From positions 1-64,000 of the forward strand of contig SUZO01000007.1 of assembly GCA_015059805.1 (NCBI GenBank): a DNA stretch of 64,000 nt. Reading direction: 5' to 3'. This document shows positions 26,397 through 39,383 of this stretch, one piece after another. The notes beneath the pieces were generated by a model, which saw only the letters and a list, made by a program, of their open reading frames with translations, ran no database searches and was not told the origin of the DNA. The first letter of the stretch is position 1; every line of letters begins with the position of its first letter. Both the position numbers and the translations under genes were made by a program. The stretch is from Rikenellaceae bacterium (lineage in GTDB: Bacteria > Bacteroidota > Bacteroidia > Bacteroidales > Rikenellaceae).

Positions 26397-29300
26397 ATGA
26401 AAAGACTTCTAATGTGTGTGGCAATTACGCTTCTATGCGTAGTTATCCCGCCACTTGCTCTCGCACAGGGAGGCAAGGAGGTAAAGGGTGTGGTTGTCGA
26501 TGCAAGTGGAGTTCCAGTTATCGGAGCATCTATCTCTGAAGTTGGTACTCTTAATGGTACGATGACCGACATTCAAGGTCAGTATGAGCTGACTGTTAAA
26601 GATGACAACGCTGTTGTCGAGATTAGTTTTATCGGTTATAAGACCGTTCAGCTTGTAGCTTCTTCAGCTGAGCTTGCTCGCGTAACTCTTCAGGAGGATG
26701 CGATGGGTCTTGATGAGGTGGTAGTAATCGGTTACGGTACTGTAAAGAAGAACGACATGACCGGTTCCGTTATCGCTGTTAAGGCTGAGGAGCTTAACCG
26801 TGGTGCTCTTACCTCTCCACAGGAGCTTCTCCGTGGTAAGGTTCCAGGAGTAAATATCGTATCTGGCAATGGTGCTCCAGGTGCTGGTGCTGAGATTCGT
26901 ATCCGTGGTGGTGCATCACTCTCTGCAAATAACGACCCACTGATTGTTATTGACGGCGTGCCTGTTGCTAAGGAGGCTGGTGTTGGTATGTCAAACGGTC
27001 TTGCTACTGTAAACCCTAACGATATTGAGTCGTTTACAGTTCTTAAGAGTGCTTCTGCAACAGCAATCTACGGTTCTCGTGCATCTAATGGTGTGATTAT
27101 TATCACAACTAAGAAGGGTGCTAAGGGTGCTCCACGTGTAGCTTATAATGGTAGCGTATCTGTAAAGCACAACTACAACACTATGGATATGATGAACGCA
27201 GAGGAGTTCAAGAGTCATATCCTTACCGTTGCTCCAGATATCGCAGACAAGTCAAACGCTCTGTTTGGTACTGCAGACACAGATTGGCAGAAGGAGATTT
27301 ACCGTCTTGGTATCGCTACTGACCACAATGTATCTATCACAGGCTCTGCAGCAAATGAGAAGCTTCCTTATCGTGCCTCTATCGGCTATGTATACGATGG
27401 TGGTACAATTAAGAAGTCAGACAACCAGCGCATTACTGCTGATGTTAGCTTGGCTCCTAAGTTCCTCAAGGATCACCTCTCTGTAAACTTCAACGCAAAG
27501 GGTATCTACAACCGCGCAAACTATATTGATGGTGGTGTTATTGGCTCGGCTGTATATTATGACCCTACACAGTCTCCTTATGTGTACGATGCTGATGGTA
27601 ATATTGACTATACTACTAACAACGGTTATAACAACTGGTCTACAGACCTTACTGCTTGCAACCCACTCTCTATGCTCTACGATCAGTGGGATGGTAATGA
27701 GGCTCTTCGTGCTATTGGTAACCTCCAGGTAGATTATAAGGTACATGGCTTTGAGGACTTGAGCTTCAACCTCAACCTCGGTTTGGATATTACCTCTACA
27801 ACTGGTAATAAGGGTAATATGCCAGGCTCTATCTTCGCTAATCGCGATGGTGGTGATGATGGTAAGTATAAGACTCGTGGTCGTTATAGCAACTATAACA
27901 ACCTCCACAGCAACCAGCTCCTTGAGTTCTATGCAAACTATAACAAGGAGGTTAATAACCACAGCATTAACGCTATGCTCGGTTACTCTTGGTCAAAGAA
28001 CTACTCTGAGACTACTAACCGTAACTATGGTCGTATCGCTCCAGCAGATCCTACACTGACTCTGTTTGATGTAACACAGATTGGCGATACAACTCTCTCT
28101 GCATCACGTAACGCCCTTGTATCATTCTATGGTCGTGTTAATTACGCTTATGACTCTCGCTACCTTGTAACATTTACAATGCGTGCCGATGGCTCTTCTC
28201 GCTTTGTAGGTAAGAACCGTTGGGGTTACTTCCCATCAGCAGCTGTTGCATGGAACATCGCTCAGGAGAGCTGGCTTAAGGATTCTGAGGCTGTATCTGC
28301 CCTCAAGCTTCGTTTAGACTGGGGTATCACTGGTCAGCAGGAGTTTGGTGACAACTATGCAGCAGTTCAGTTTGCAACTACTTCACAGAACCCTACTACT
28401 CAGTACCCACTTGGTCCTGATCAGTTCTACTTCCCAGTTCGTCCAAATGCTTACAACGAGAGCCTTAAGTGGGAGGAGACTACTACTTACAACGTTGGTT
28501 TGGACTTCGGTTTCCTTCGTGGTAGAATCAACGGTAGCGTTGATGCTTACTATCGTTATACTGACGACCTTATCTCTTATGTAAACGTACCTCTGGGTGC
28601 AAACTTCTCTAACTATGTATACCAGAACATCGGTGCTATGGAGAATAAGGGTGTCGAGGTATCTCTCAACTTTATTCCTGTAGAGACTGAGGACTGGAAC
28701 CTCCAGATTGGTCTTAACGGTACTTGGCAGCAGACTAAGATTACTGAGCTTCCTTCAGCATACATCGACCTTGGTGGTGCTGGTGGTGGTACTGGTAACA
28801 CTGTTCAGCGTCACCAGGTTGGCTACTCTCCATATACATTCTATGTATGGCAGCAGGTTTATGATGCTGAGGGCAATCCAATCCAGAATGCTCTTGTAGA
28901 CCGCAACCAGGATGGTCAGATTACTAACGAGGACCGTTATATGTCAAATAAGAGTCCAAACCCAGACTTCTTCTATGGCGTTAGCCTCAAGCTCGCATAC
29001 AAGAATTGGGACTTTGGTTTCAATGGTCACGGAACAGTTGGTAACTATATGTTCAACGATGTACTTCGTAGCTCTGCTACAGCATACTATCGTGACGTAA
29101 TTGATAAGGGCTACCTTGTAAATACTCAGGCTGCAGGTGCTAAGTATGGCTTTACAGCTAACCCAACAACTGCACAGTCACTCTCTGATATGTTCCTTGA
29201 GGATGCATCATTCTTCCGTATGGATGATATTAACCTCGGTTATACCTTCCGCAATATCGGTCAGTGCAAGACCTCTATCCGTGTTGCTGCAGGTGTTCAG

Positions 29301-29423
29301 AATGTCTTTACACTTACAAAGTACAGCGGTCTTGACCCTGAGAGCTCTGTAGCTGGTGGTATTGACGGTAATATCTATCCACGTCCACGCATTTACAGCG
29401 TACGCTTGGGTATTAACTTTTAA
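26397..29423 (+). CDS. SusC/RagA family TonB-linked outer membrane protein
   Basis: CarboxypepD_reg-like N-terminus, LDEVVVIGYGTVKKNDMTGSV, plug domain VNPNDIESFTVLKSASATAIYGSRASNGVIIITTKKG. Confidence 0.97.
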   Translation: MKRLLMCVAITLLCVVIPPLALAQGGKEVKGVVVDASGVPVIGASISEVGTLNGTMTDIQGQYELTVKDDNAVVEISFIGYKTVQLVASSAELARVTLQEDAMGLDEVVVIGYGTVKKNDMTGSVIAVKAEELNRGALTSPQELLRGKVPGVNIVSGNGAPGAGAEIRIRGGASLSANNDPLIVIDGVPVAKEAGVGMSNGLATVNPNDIESFTVLKSASATAIYGSRASNGVIIITTKKGAKGAPRVAYNGSVSVKHNYNTMDMMNAEEFKSHILTVAPDIADKSNALFGTADTDWQKEIYRLGIATDHNVSITGSAANEKLPYRASIGYVYDGGTIKKSDNQRITADVSLAPKFLKDHLSVNFNAKGIYNRANYIDGGVIGSAVYYDPTQSPYVYDADGNIDYTTNNGYNNWSTDLTACNPLSMLYDQWDGNEALRAIGNLQVDYKVHGFEDLSFNLNLGLDITSTTGNKGNMPGSIFANRDGGDDGKYKTRGRYSNYNNLHSNQLLEFYANYNKEVNNHSINAMLGYSWSKNYSETTNRNYGRIAPADPTLTLFDVTQIGDTTLSASRNALVSFYGRVNYAYDSRYLVTFTMRADGSSRFVGKNRWGYFPSAAVAWNIAQESWLKDSEAVSALKLRLDWGITGQQEFGDNYAAVQFATTSQNPTTQYPLGPDQFYFPVRPNAYNESLKWEETTTYNVGLDFGFLRGRINGSVDAYYRYTDDLISYVNVPLGANFSNYVYQNIGAMENKGVEVSLNFIPVETEDWNLQIGLNGTWQQTKITELPSAYIDLGGAGGGTGNTVQRHQVGYSPYTFYVWQQVYDAEGNPIQNALVDRNQDGQITNEDRYMSNKSPNPDFFYGVSLKLAYKNWDFGFNGHGTVGNYMFNDVLRSSATAYYRDVIDKGYLVNTQAAGAKYGFTANPTTAQSLSDMFLEDASFFRMDDINLGYTFRNIGQCKTSIRVAAGVQNVFTLTKYSGLDPESSVAGGIDGNIYPRPRIYSVRLGINF

Positions 29424-29436
29424 TTGAGTGAAAAAT

Positions 29437-31050
29437 ATGAAAAAGATAATGATTCTTGCCGCTGCTGCGGCTTTCGCCCTCACTTCATGTGTTGGCGTGC
29501 TTGATCAGGAGCCGATGTCAAGTGATATTGTCGGCAATGATGATGCATTTTCGAATCCTACATATCGTCTTGGCCAGCTCGCAAAGATTTATGGTAGCTT
29601 TAACCTTACTGGTAACGATGGCGCTGGTAGTAGCGATATCGCAGTTGGTGACGCTGGTGCATCTGAGTTTATCCGTGCATGGTGGTCTGTCAATACCCTT
29701 ACAACCGATGAGGCTAAGTGTGTTTGGGGTGACGGTTGGGTAAAGGAGATTATTACCAACACCTGGACAACTACAAAGAATGATGCTATCTACGCTACTT
29801 ATGTTCGTGGCGTGATGATGGTTACCCTTGCAAACCAGTATCTCCGTAACACAGACGACTCTGATCCAGAGATTGCTATTGAGCGTGCTGAGGTTCGCGT
29901 ACTTCGTGCAATGGCTTACTGGATACTCCTTGACACTTTCGGCAACCCTCCATTTACTACTGAGGCTGACCCTATGGGTGCTGTAAAGCCACAGCAGACT
30001 ACTGCTCCAGAGCTTTACGCTTGGCTGAAGGCAGAGCTTGAGGAGCTCGTTTCTGAGGAGTCACACCTTAAGGCTGTTCACACTCAGACCTACCCACGCC
30101 TTGACAAGGGTGCTGCTTATGGTCTTCTCTCTCGTCTGCTTATCAACCACAAGACTTACCTCGGCACAGAGGATAAGGAGGTTTATCAGCAGGCTATGGA
30201 TGCTGCAGAGCAGGTAATTGACAAGTACACTCTTGCTCCAGAGTACCGCGAGCTCTTTATGGGTGACAATGGTCAGAATCCTGATGCCCTAGGTGAGATT
30301 GTTCTGGCTGCTTGCTATGATGCAAACAAGACTCAGTCTTACGGTGGTACTACATACTTTATCGCTGCAAGTACAAACAACAATAACAACCTCGGTCTTG
30401 CTGCAGGTTGGGCTGGTTTGAATACTTCAACACAGTTTGTTGCAAACCTTCTTGGTGCTGCTGCTGACGGTGCTGCTGTTGGTCAGAATGTAGACGACTT
30501 TACTACTACAGACAAGCGTGCGCTTGTATCACTCAAGTACTCTGACAAGAAGGAGCAGGCTATTGACGCCTTCACTTCTGGCTGGCACGTATTCAAGTTC
30601 AACAACCTTCACTCTGATGCTACAGACCTCTATGGCGAGCACACAAATGTTGTTGAGCAGTTTGCTTCTATCGACTTCCCACTTATCCGAGCAGCTGAGA
30701 TGTACCTTATCTATGCTGAGGCAAAGACTCGTTACGATGGTGGTACTACTTCAGATGCTAAGGCTGTAAAGTGCATTACAGATCTTCAGAAGCGTGCAGG
30801 TCTTAACCCAGCAATTACAAGCATTACACTTGACAATGTATTCACTGAGATTACTCGTGAGCTCTACTGGGAGGGTCTTCGTCGTACAACCCTTATCCGC
30901 TTTGACAAGTTTGTTGAGGGTAGCTATGTATGGCCATTCAAGGGTGGTGCAGAGTCTGGTCAGGCACTTGCTGCTCACATGAAGCTCTTCCCAATTCCTG
31001 ATGAGGACTTGGTTGCTAATACAAACCTTACTCAGAACAAGGGTTATTAA
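29437..31050 (+). CDS. SusD/RagB family starch-binding lipoprotein
   Basis: Lipobox ALTSCVG; RAEVRVLRAMAYWILLDTFGNPPF; C-terminal ELYWEGLRRTTLIRFDKF. ATG at 29437 preferred over GTG at 29428. Confidence 0.95.
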   Translation: MKKIMILAAAAAFALTSCVGVLDQEPMSSDIVGNDDAFSNPTYRLGQLAKIYGSFNLTGNDGAGSSDIAVGDAGASEFIRAWWSVNTLTTDEAKCVWGDGWVKEIITNTWTTTKNDAIYATYVRGVMMVTLANQYLRNTDDSDPEIAIERAEVRVLRAMAYWILLDTFGNPPFTTEADPMGAVKPQQTTAPELYAWLKAELEELVSEESHLKAVHTQTYPRLDKGAAYGLLSRLLINHKTYLGTEDKEVYQQAMDAAEQVIDKYTLAPEYRELFMGDNGQNPDALGEIVLAACYDANKTQSYGGTTYFIAASTNNNNNLGLAAGWAGLNTSTQFVANLLGAAADGAAVGQNVDDFTTTDKRALVSLKYSDKKEQAIDAFTSGWHVFKFNNLHSDATDLYGEHTNVVEQFASIDFPLIRAAEMYLIYAEAKTRYDGGTTSDAKAVKCITDLQKRAGLNPAITSITLDNVFTEITRELYWEGLRRTTLIRFDKFVEGSYVWPFKGGAESGQALAAHMKLFPIPDEDLVANTNLTQNKGY

Positions 31051-31069
31051 ACAATAAAATATTGAAACA

Positions 31070-32203
31070 ATGAAAATTTTGAAATATTTACCGATAGTTG
31101 CAGCAGCTCTGCTCTCATTCTCTTGTCAGGATGTTGAGAAGACCTACGCTGCACCAGCTGAGGAGGTGCTCAATCCAGTGCTTAACCCTCATGCTGATAT
31201 TGTTGTGGAGGAGGCTACTCTTTCTAACAACGTTACCTTCACTTGGAGTGAGGTTGATTACGGTTATCCTGCACAGGTTACATATAGCCTTTACGCTGTA
31301 TATGGTGGTGCAGAGCTACAGCTTGGTCAGTCTTTCACTACAAGCTACACTATGTCAAAGGAGGCTCTGAACAATCTTCTTGTTGACGAGAAGGGTCTTG
31401 CTCTTCCTGCTGGCGAGGTTTCAGAGATCTCTCTCTATGTAACTTCTGCTATCTCAAACAATGTAAATAGCGCAGCATATACAAAGAAGTCAGAGGCTAT
31501 CACTCTTAAGATTACCACTGTTGCAGCTACTACTGCTCCTTGGATTCGTCGTTATATCCACGTTCCAGGTAACCACCAGGGTTGGGCTCCAGATACTGCT
31601 CCAATTCTTTGGGAGACTGGTGAGGATAGCTTCAAGTTTGAGGGTCTTGTTTACCTTGTAAATGCTGAGAATGCAACTGCAAATGTTGAGTTCAAGTTTA
31701 CTCAGGGTCCAAACTGGGATGTAAACCTCGGTGGTAGCATGGACTCAATGACTCCAGGTGGCGAAAATATCGTAATTGAGGCTGCAAATAGCGGTGCTTA
31801 CTGGATTACTGTTGAGACTGTAGAGGACTTCTCTACTGGTTCTGTTAAGCTCAGAAAGGCTGGTGCTGTTAATGTTATTGGTAGCGCTGTAGGTGGCTGG
31901 GAGGTTGCTAACGACCTCGCTCTTACTTGCACCGATGTTAATGGTCAGGTTTGGTCTGGCGTATGCGATAACTGCGCTGGTGGTGAGTTTAAGTTCCGCC
32001 TTACTGGTGGTGACTTTGAGGCTAACCCTTGGGAGATGAACTGGGGTGGTGATATTAACCATATGACTGTTGGTGGTGACAACATCACTACAGAGCTCTC
32101 TGGTAAGGTTCGCTTTACTATCAACTTCCGTGGTGATATTCCTACTCTTGCAGAGGATGCAACAAATCCATCTCCAATCTTTGCAACTGTAGCAGCTGAG
32201 TAA
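31070..32203 (+). CDS. SusE/SusF-like outer membrane lipoprotein
   Basis: Lipobox LLSFSCQD; SusE-type N-terminus (VTFTWSEVDYGYPAQVTYSLYA); starch-binding-like repeats. Confidence 0.88.
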   Translation: MKILKYLPIVAAALLSFSCQDVEKTYAAPAEEVLNPVLNPHADIVVEEATLSNNVTFTWSEVDYGYPAQVTYSLYAVYGGAELQLGQSFTTSYTMSKEALNNLLVDEKGLALPAGEVSEISLYVTSAISNNVNSAAYTKKSEAITLKITTVAATTAPWIRRYIHVPGNHQGWAPDTAPILWETGEDSFKFEGLVYLVNAENATANVEFKFTQGPNWDVNLGGSMDSMTPGGENIVIEAANSGAYWITVETVEDFSTGSVKLRKAGAVNVIGSAVGGWEVANDLALTCTDVNGQVWSGVCDNCAGGEFKFRLTGGDFEANPWEMNWGGDINHMTVGGDNITTELSGKVRFTINFRGDIPTLAEDATNPSPIFATVAAE

Positions 32204-32212
32204 CAAACAATG

Positions 32213-32236
32213 GAGTGGCAGCTCCGTCTGCCACTC
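32213..32236 (+). promoter_or_regulatory. Intercistronic hairpin between the SusE- and SusF-like genes
   Basis: GAGTGGCAG-ctccgt-CTGCCACTC, 9-bp perfect stem, no T-run. Confidence 0.65.
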
Positions 32237-32256
32237 TTAAATAAAACAGAAAGATT

Positions 32257-33852
32257 ATGAAAATTTGGAAATATATTTTGTCGGCTGCAGCACTTCTCTC
32301 TTTGGGTGCTTGTAACCACGATGCAGACGAGATGGTAGTTCCTACACGCAACCTTGACATTGTTGCTCACAACGCTGTTGTGGTAAACGATGTTACTGCT
32401 GCTGAGGAGTTTACACTCACTTGGTCTGCTGCAAAGTTCGGTATTCAGACCGAGGTTGAGTATGCTGTATCTGCAGCTGTAAATGGCGGCGAGGCTGTAG
32501 CTCTTACTACTACTTCTAAGCTCTACTATTCAACTACTAACGGCGAGTTGCTCGCTGCACTTGGCATCTCTATGGGTGGTGAGTATGCAGTAGATTTTAC
32601 AGTTACTGCAACTGCTGCTGTAGAGGGTCTTGAGTCTGTTAGCGATACCATCGCTGTTGCTGTAACCCTCGATAAGGAGGCTATTCTCTATATCGCAGGT
32701 GGTTACCAGGATTGGAACCCAGCTGGTGCTTGCTCTCGTCTGCTCGCAGGTGATGATGGTATCTTCCGTGGCTTTGTAAATATCCTTGCTGACACTGAGG
32801 GTAAGAACGAGGTTAAGTTCACTACACAGCAGAACTGGAACGGTACTAATTATGGTATGAAGGATGGTGCTATCTCAACTGACGGTGATGCAGGCAATAT
32901 CGTACTTACTGTAGGTCTGCACTACATCCACTTCGACCTTGAGAACCTTAAGCTTGTTGATGTACCTCTTACATCTATCGGTCTTATTGGTGAGGCTGTA
33001 GGTGGCTGGGATGCTGATGCTGCGAAGTTCACTTACGATGCAGAGAAGGGCGTTTGGACTGCTGTTGTTGAGAACGTTGTTGCTGAGAAGGAGTACAAGG
33101 TTCGTTTCAACGATATGTGGGATGTAGTTGATGCTGAGGGCAATGGCTACAACATCTCCCTCGGTGGTGCATTTGACAACCTTGTAATGGGTGGCGGTAA
33201 CCTCAAGGCTGGTTATAATGGTAAGGTAACCTTTACCCTTAACCTCTTTGACGCTCCTTACACTCTTACTGAGGCTGGTCCAGCTCCACAACTGCTCCAC
33301 ATTATCGGTGCTTATCAGGGTTGGAGTCATGATGCTGCACACTCAACAATCAAGGGCGACAATGGCGTTCTTACAGGTTACTTCTATGTGCCTAACGCTG
33401 AATCAAAGGAGTTTAAGTTCTGCACTGACCTTAACTGGGATGGTATTAACTATGGTATGGCTGACGGCGTTATCAGCACTGATGGCGGCGCAGGCAACAT
33501 CACTCTTGAGCCAGGTCTTTGGCACATCAAGTTTGACTACTATGCAAATACTCTTACCACTACAGCTATCACAAAGGTAGGTCTTATTGGTAATGGTGAT
33601 GTATTTGGCGCTTGGGGTACTGATGTTGAGATGGCTTACAACGAGACTACACAGACTTGGAATGTAACTATCAACAATGTTCCTGCTGATAACGAGTATA
33701 AGGTACGTTTCAACGCTGACTGGGGTATCAACCTCGGTGGCGATGCTACTAACCTTACTCAGGACGGAGCAAACCTTAAGACTGTAAAGAGCGGTACTGT
33801 AACATACGTTCTTAACATCTTTGCACACCCATATACTATTGTAGAGCAGTAG
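32257..33852 (+). CDS. SusF/SusE-like outer membrane lipoprotein
   Basis: Lipobox LSLGACN; two repeated modules (YIAGGYQDWNPAGA / HIIGAYQGWSHDAA). Confidence 0.88.
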   Translation: MKIWKYILSAAALLSLGACNHDADEMVVPTRNLDIVAHNAVVVNDVTAAEEFTLTWSAAKFGIQTEVEYAVSAAVNGGEAVALTTTSKLYYSTTNGELLAALGISMGGEYAVDFTVTATAAVEGLESVSDTIAVAVTLDKEAILYIAGGYQDWNPAGACSRLLAGDDGIFRGFVNILADTEGKNEVKFTTQQNWNGTNYGMKDGAISTDGDAGNIVLTVGLHYIHFDLENLKLVDVPLTSIGLIGEAVGGWDADAAKFTYDAEKGVWTAVVENVVAEKEYKVRFNDMWDVVDAEGNGYNISLGGAFDNLVMGGGNLKAGYNGKVTFTLNLFDAPYTLTEAGPAPQLLHIIGAYQGWSHDAAHSTIKGDNGVLTGYFYVPNAESKEFKFCTDLNWDGINYGMADGVISTDGGAGNITLEPGLWHIKFDYYANTLTTTAITKVGLIGNGDVFGAWGTDVEMAYNETTQTWNVTINNVPADNEYKVRFNADWGINLGGDATNLTQDGANLKTVKSGTVTYVLNIFAHPYTIVEQ

Positions 33853-33921
33853 TATCTTTGACCGGAGGGCTTTGACCGGCTCTCCGGTTCCTAAAAAGGA
33901 AATTATAAAACCTAATATACT

Positions 33922-35190
33922 ATGTTAAAGAAGTTTTTATCACTATCTCTGCTTGTAGCAATGATTTTTACCTCTTGCTGCAACAATACTCCGCAGGGCG
34001 CACATCCAGATTGGACATACAATGCGGTAGTATATGAGATGAATGTGCGTCAGTATACCCCAGAGGGTACATTTACTGCTGCTGCTGAGCATCTGCCACG
34101 CCTTAAAGAGCTGGGTGCGGATATTATTTGGCTTATGCCTATCTATCCAATTGGTGTAAAGGAGCGTAAGGGTACTCTTGGCTCTTACTATGCAATTTCA
34201 GACTACTGCGCTACAAATCCAGAGTTTGGAACGCTTGAGGATTTTGATGCTTTTGTAGCAAAGGCTCACCAGCTTGGTCTTAAGGTTGTCCTTGACTGGG
34301 TAGCAAACCACACCTCTCCAGATGCACTGTGGATTAACGAGCGTCCTGCAGATTGGTATGTGCGTGACGAGAATGGCAATACTATCGTTCAGTATGACTG
34401 GACAGATATTGCAAAGCTGAACTATGACAACCACGACATGCGTGCCGAGATGGAGAAGGCAATGCGTTTCTGGATGGAGCGTGGCATTGACGGCTTCCGT
34501 TGCGATATGGCTTGCGAGATGCCATTTGATTTCTGGAAGGCTGTTATCCCAGCTATTCGTGCAGACTATCCACAGATGTATTGGCTTGCTGAGGGTGAGC
34601 ATCCAGAGCTTCACAATGGCTCTTTTGACGCATCATACGCTTGGGAACTTCACCACCTGCTCAACGCTATTGCTCGCGGCGAGAAAGGCGTAGCGGAGCT
34701 TAAGGAGTATATCGCTAAGGATGCTGCTAACACACCTGCTGAGGCATTCCGCCTTATGTTTACATCAAACCACGACGAGAACTCTTGGGCAGGAACTGAG
34801 TTTGAGCGTATGGGTGATGCTGCAAAGGTTATGGCAGTACTTACATTTACACTTCCAAATGGTCAGCCACTAATCTATACTGGTCAGGAGATGGGTTGGA
34901 ACAAGCGTTTTGAGTTCTTTGAGAAGGACCATATCCCTGCATGGGAGGTAAATGAGTATACAGAGTTATACAAGGAGCTTACTACTCTTCGTCACAACAA
35001 TGCGGCTCTGGCTGCAGGTGAGCGTGGCGGTAAGATTGAGTATATTGAGGATGCTCCTCAGGGAGTTTTCGCCTTCAAGCGAGCTGTAGAGGGTAACTCT
35101 GTAACAGTCTATGCAAACCTTACAAAAGAACCTATTTCGTTTAACGACATCAACCTTGCAGCTTGGGGTTGGAATATAATTACAGAGTAA
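33922..35190 (+). CDS. GH13 alpha-amylase family lipoprotein
   Basis: Lipobox IFTSCCN; VLDWVANHTS, GFRCDMACEMP and FTSNHDENSW motifs. Confidence 0.9.
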   Translation: MLKKFLSLSLLVAMIFTSCCNNTPQGAHPDWTYNAVVYEMNVRQYTPEGTFTAAAEHLPRLKELGADIIWLMPIYPIGVKERKGTLGSYYAISDYCATNPEFGTLEDFDAFVAKAHQLGLKVVLDWVANHTSPDALWINERPADWYVRDENGNTIVQYDWTDIAKLNYDNHDMRAEMEKAMRFWMERGIDGFRCDMACEMPFDFWKAVIPAIRADYPQMYWLAEGEHPELHNGSFDASYAWELHHLLNAIARGEKGVAELKEYIAKDAANTPAEAFRLMFTSNHDENSWAGTEFERMGDAAKVMAVLTFTLPNGQPLIYTGQEMGWNKRFEFFEKDHIPAWEVNEYTELYKELTTLRHNNAALAAGERGGKIEYIEDAPQGVFAFKRAVEGNSVTVYANLTKEPISFNDINLAAWGWNIITE

Positions 35191-35191
35191 T

Positions 35192-37075
35192 ATGAAGAAG
35201 TTAATGGTATTATTTGCAGCTCTGAGCCTATGCTCTTGCGCTCAGAGTGCATCTTTTGATCCCAACTCTGTTGCGGACTTTACAACTCAAATCTCTCGCG
35301 TTGAGCCACTGAGTTGGTGGACCGGAATGAAGACCCCACTACAGTTGCTTATTGGTGGAGAGAATATTTCTCAGTACAGCCTCACCATTGAGGGTGGTGA
35401 TGGGGTAGAGATTACAGCTCTTCATAAGGCTGATAGTCCAAACTACCTCTTTGCTGATGTGGCTGTAGATGCCAACGCTAAGGCTGGAACATACTATCTT
35501 GTCTTTAAGAATGGTGACCAGTGCTTTAAGTATCCATACACCATTGCTGAGCGTCGTGAGGGTTCTGCATGTCGTCAGGGCTTTACTACAGCGGATGCAA
35601 TCTACTTGCTTATGCCAGACCGTTTTGGTAACGGAAATCCTGAGAACGACTCCACAGAGTGCACCTCTGAGAAGGCTAATCGTAAAGAGTTCTTCGGTCG
35701 TCACGGTGGTGACTTGCAGGGTATGATTAACGGACTGGACTATATCGCCTCTTTAGGTGCTACAACCATCTGGCCTACACCGCTGCTCCTTGACAACGAG
35801 CCAAGAGAGTCTTATCACGGATATGCTTGTGGTGATTACTACCATATTGACCCTCGCTTTGGTGACAATGAACTTTATAAGGAGTTTGTTGCACAGGCTC
35901 ACCAGCGTGACCTTAAGGTTATTATGGATGTTGTGACAAACCACTGCGGTGTTGCTCACTGGTGGATGAAAGATATGCCATTTAAGGATTGGGTACATGT
36001 ATTCCCTGAGTACACTGGTACAAATGTTTGCTTCTCAACAAATATGGACCCTAATGCTTCGGCATACGACCTAAATCTTCAGGAGAGCGGCTGGTTTGTA
36101 CCATCTATGCCTGATATGAATCTGAATAACGAGTATGTGCTTAACTACTTCAAGCAGTGGGCAGTATGGTGGATTGAGTATGCAGACCTTGATGGTTTCC
36201 GCGTAGATACATATCCATACAACGAGAAGGAGCCTATGAGCCAGTGGTGCAAGTCAGTGATGTCAGAGTATCCTAATATCAATATTGTAGGTGAGTGCTG
36301 GACATCATCTATACCTCAGCTTGCATATTGGCAGGGTGGTAATGCAAATAAGGATGGCTTTGATAGTAACCTCCGCTCAATTATGGACTTCCCACTTCAG
36401 GAGGCTATCTGCCACGCTCTATCTTGCGATAACCCAGGCTGGGGTCAGGGTATGACTCGCGTGTATGACTGTCTGTCTCACGACTTTGTATATCACGACC
36501 TTGATAATATGATGATTTTCACAAACAACCACGACACAACACGTATCGGTGATGTTATCAATCGTAACCCTGGTCGCGCAAAGATAGCTCTTGCCATGCT
36601 TGCAACTATGCGTGGTATTCCTCAGATTTTCTATGGTGAGGAGATGATGCTCTGCTCTGCTGACCTTCGTCAGGGTCATGGTGGTCTAAGAATTGACTTC
36701 CCAGGTGGCTGGGCTGGTGATAAGACCAATCTGCTTACTGCTGAGGGGCGCAAGGGTCAGAATAAGGAGCTATTTGACTACACAGCTCGTCTGTTTAACT
36801 GGAGAAAGAGCAAGGAGGTTATCCACACTGGTCACACTATGCACTTTATGACTCGTGATAACACATACGCATACTTCCGTTACAACGATACAGATGCGGT
36901 ATTTGTATATATCAACAACTCAGGTGACACTAAGACTATTCCATGGTCAAACTACGCTGAGATTAGCTCTTCACTCAAGGATGGTCGTTGTGTACTTACA
37001 GGAGAGGCGGCTGTTGTAGATGATACAACAAAGGTAGCTCCATACAGTGCAATAATTGTAGAATATAAGAGATAA
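35192..37075 (+). CDS. GH13 neopullulanase/cyclomaltodextrinase (SusA-like)
   Basis: Lipobox LSLCSCAQ; IMDVVTNHCG, GFRVDTYPY, IVGECWTSS and FTNNHDTTR motifs. Confidence 0.9.
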   Translation: MKKLMVLFAALSLCSCAQSASFDPNSVADFTTQISRVEPLSWWTGMKTPLQLLIGGENISQYSLTIEGGDGVEITALHKADSPNYLFADVAVDANAKAGTYYLVFKNGDQCFKYPYTIAERREGSACRQGFTTADAIYLLMPDRFGNGNPENDSTECTSEKANRKEFFGRHGGDLQGMINGLDYIASLGATTIWPTPLLLDNEPRESYHGYACGDYYHIDPRFGDNELYKEFVAQAHQRDLKVIMDVVTNHCGVAHWWMKDMPFKDWVHVFPEYTGTNVCFSTNMDPNASAYDLNLQESGWFVPSMPDMNLNNEYVLNYFKQWAVWWIEYADLDGFRVDTYPYNEKEPMSQWCKSVMSEYPNINIVGECWTSSIPQLAYWQGGNANKDGFDSNLRSIMDFPLQEAICHALSCDNPGWGQGMTRVYDCLSHDFVYHDLDNMMIFTNNHDTTRIGDVINRNPGRAKIALAMLATMRGIPQIFYGEEMMLCSADLRQGHGGLRIDFPGGWAGDKTNLLTAEGRKGQNKELFDYTARLFNWRKSKEVIHTGHTMHFMTRDNTYAYFRYNDTDAVFVYINNSGDTKTIPWSNYAEISSSLKDGRCVLTGEAAVVDDTTKVAPYSAIIVEYKR

Positions 37076-39277
<2,202 letters not shown>

Positions 39278-39344
39278 TGGGAGCTGGTTGGTTTTTATTT
39301 GGGAGAGAGGAGCAATATTTGTTGTTCCTCTCTATTTTTTTTAT

Positions 39345-39352
39345 TACCTTTG
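39345..39352 (+). promoter_or_regulatory. Bacteroidetes -7 box (TACCTTTG) upstream of the PEGA gene
   Basis: TAnnTTTG match about 32 bp from the ATG. Confidence 0.6.
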
Positions 39353-39383
39353 TATATTGGACAGATTATATATCAAGGTAACT

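Noticed and set aside
29428-29436. GTG start of the SusD-like gene from the ORF track
   Set aside because: An ATG at 29437 gives a canonical lipoprotein signal peptide (MKKIMILAAAAAFALTSC) and better spacing from the susC stop.
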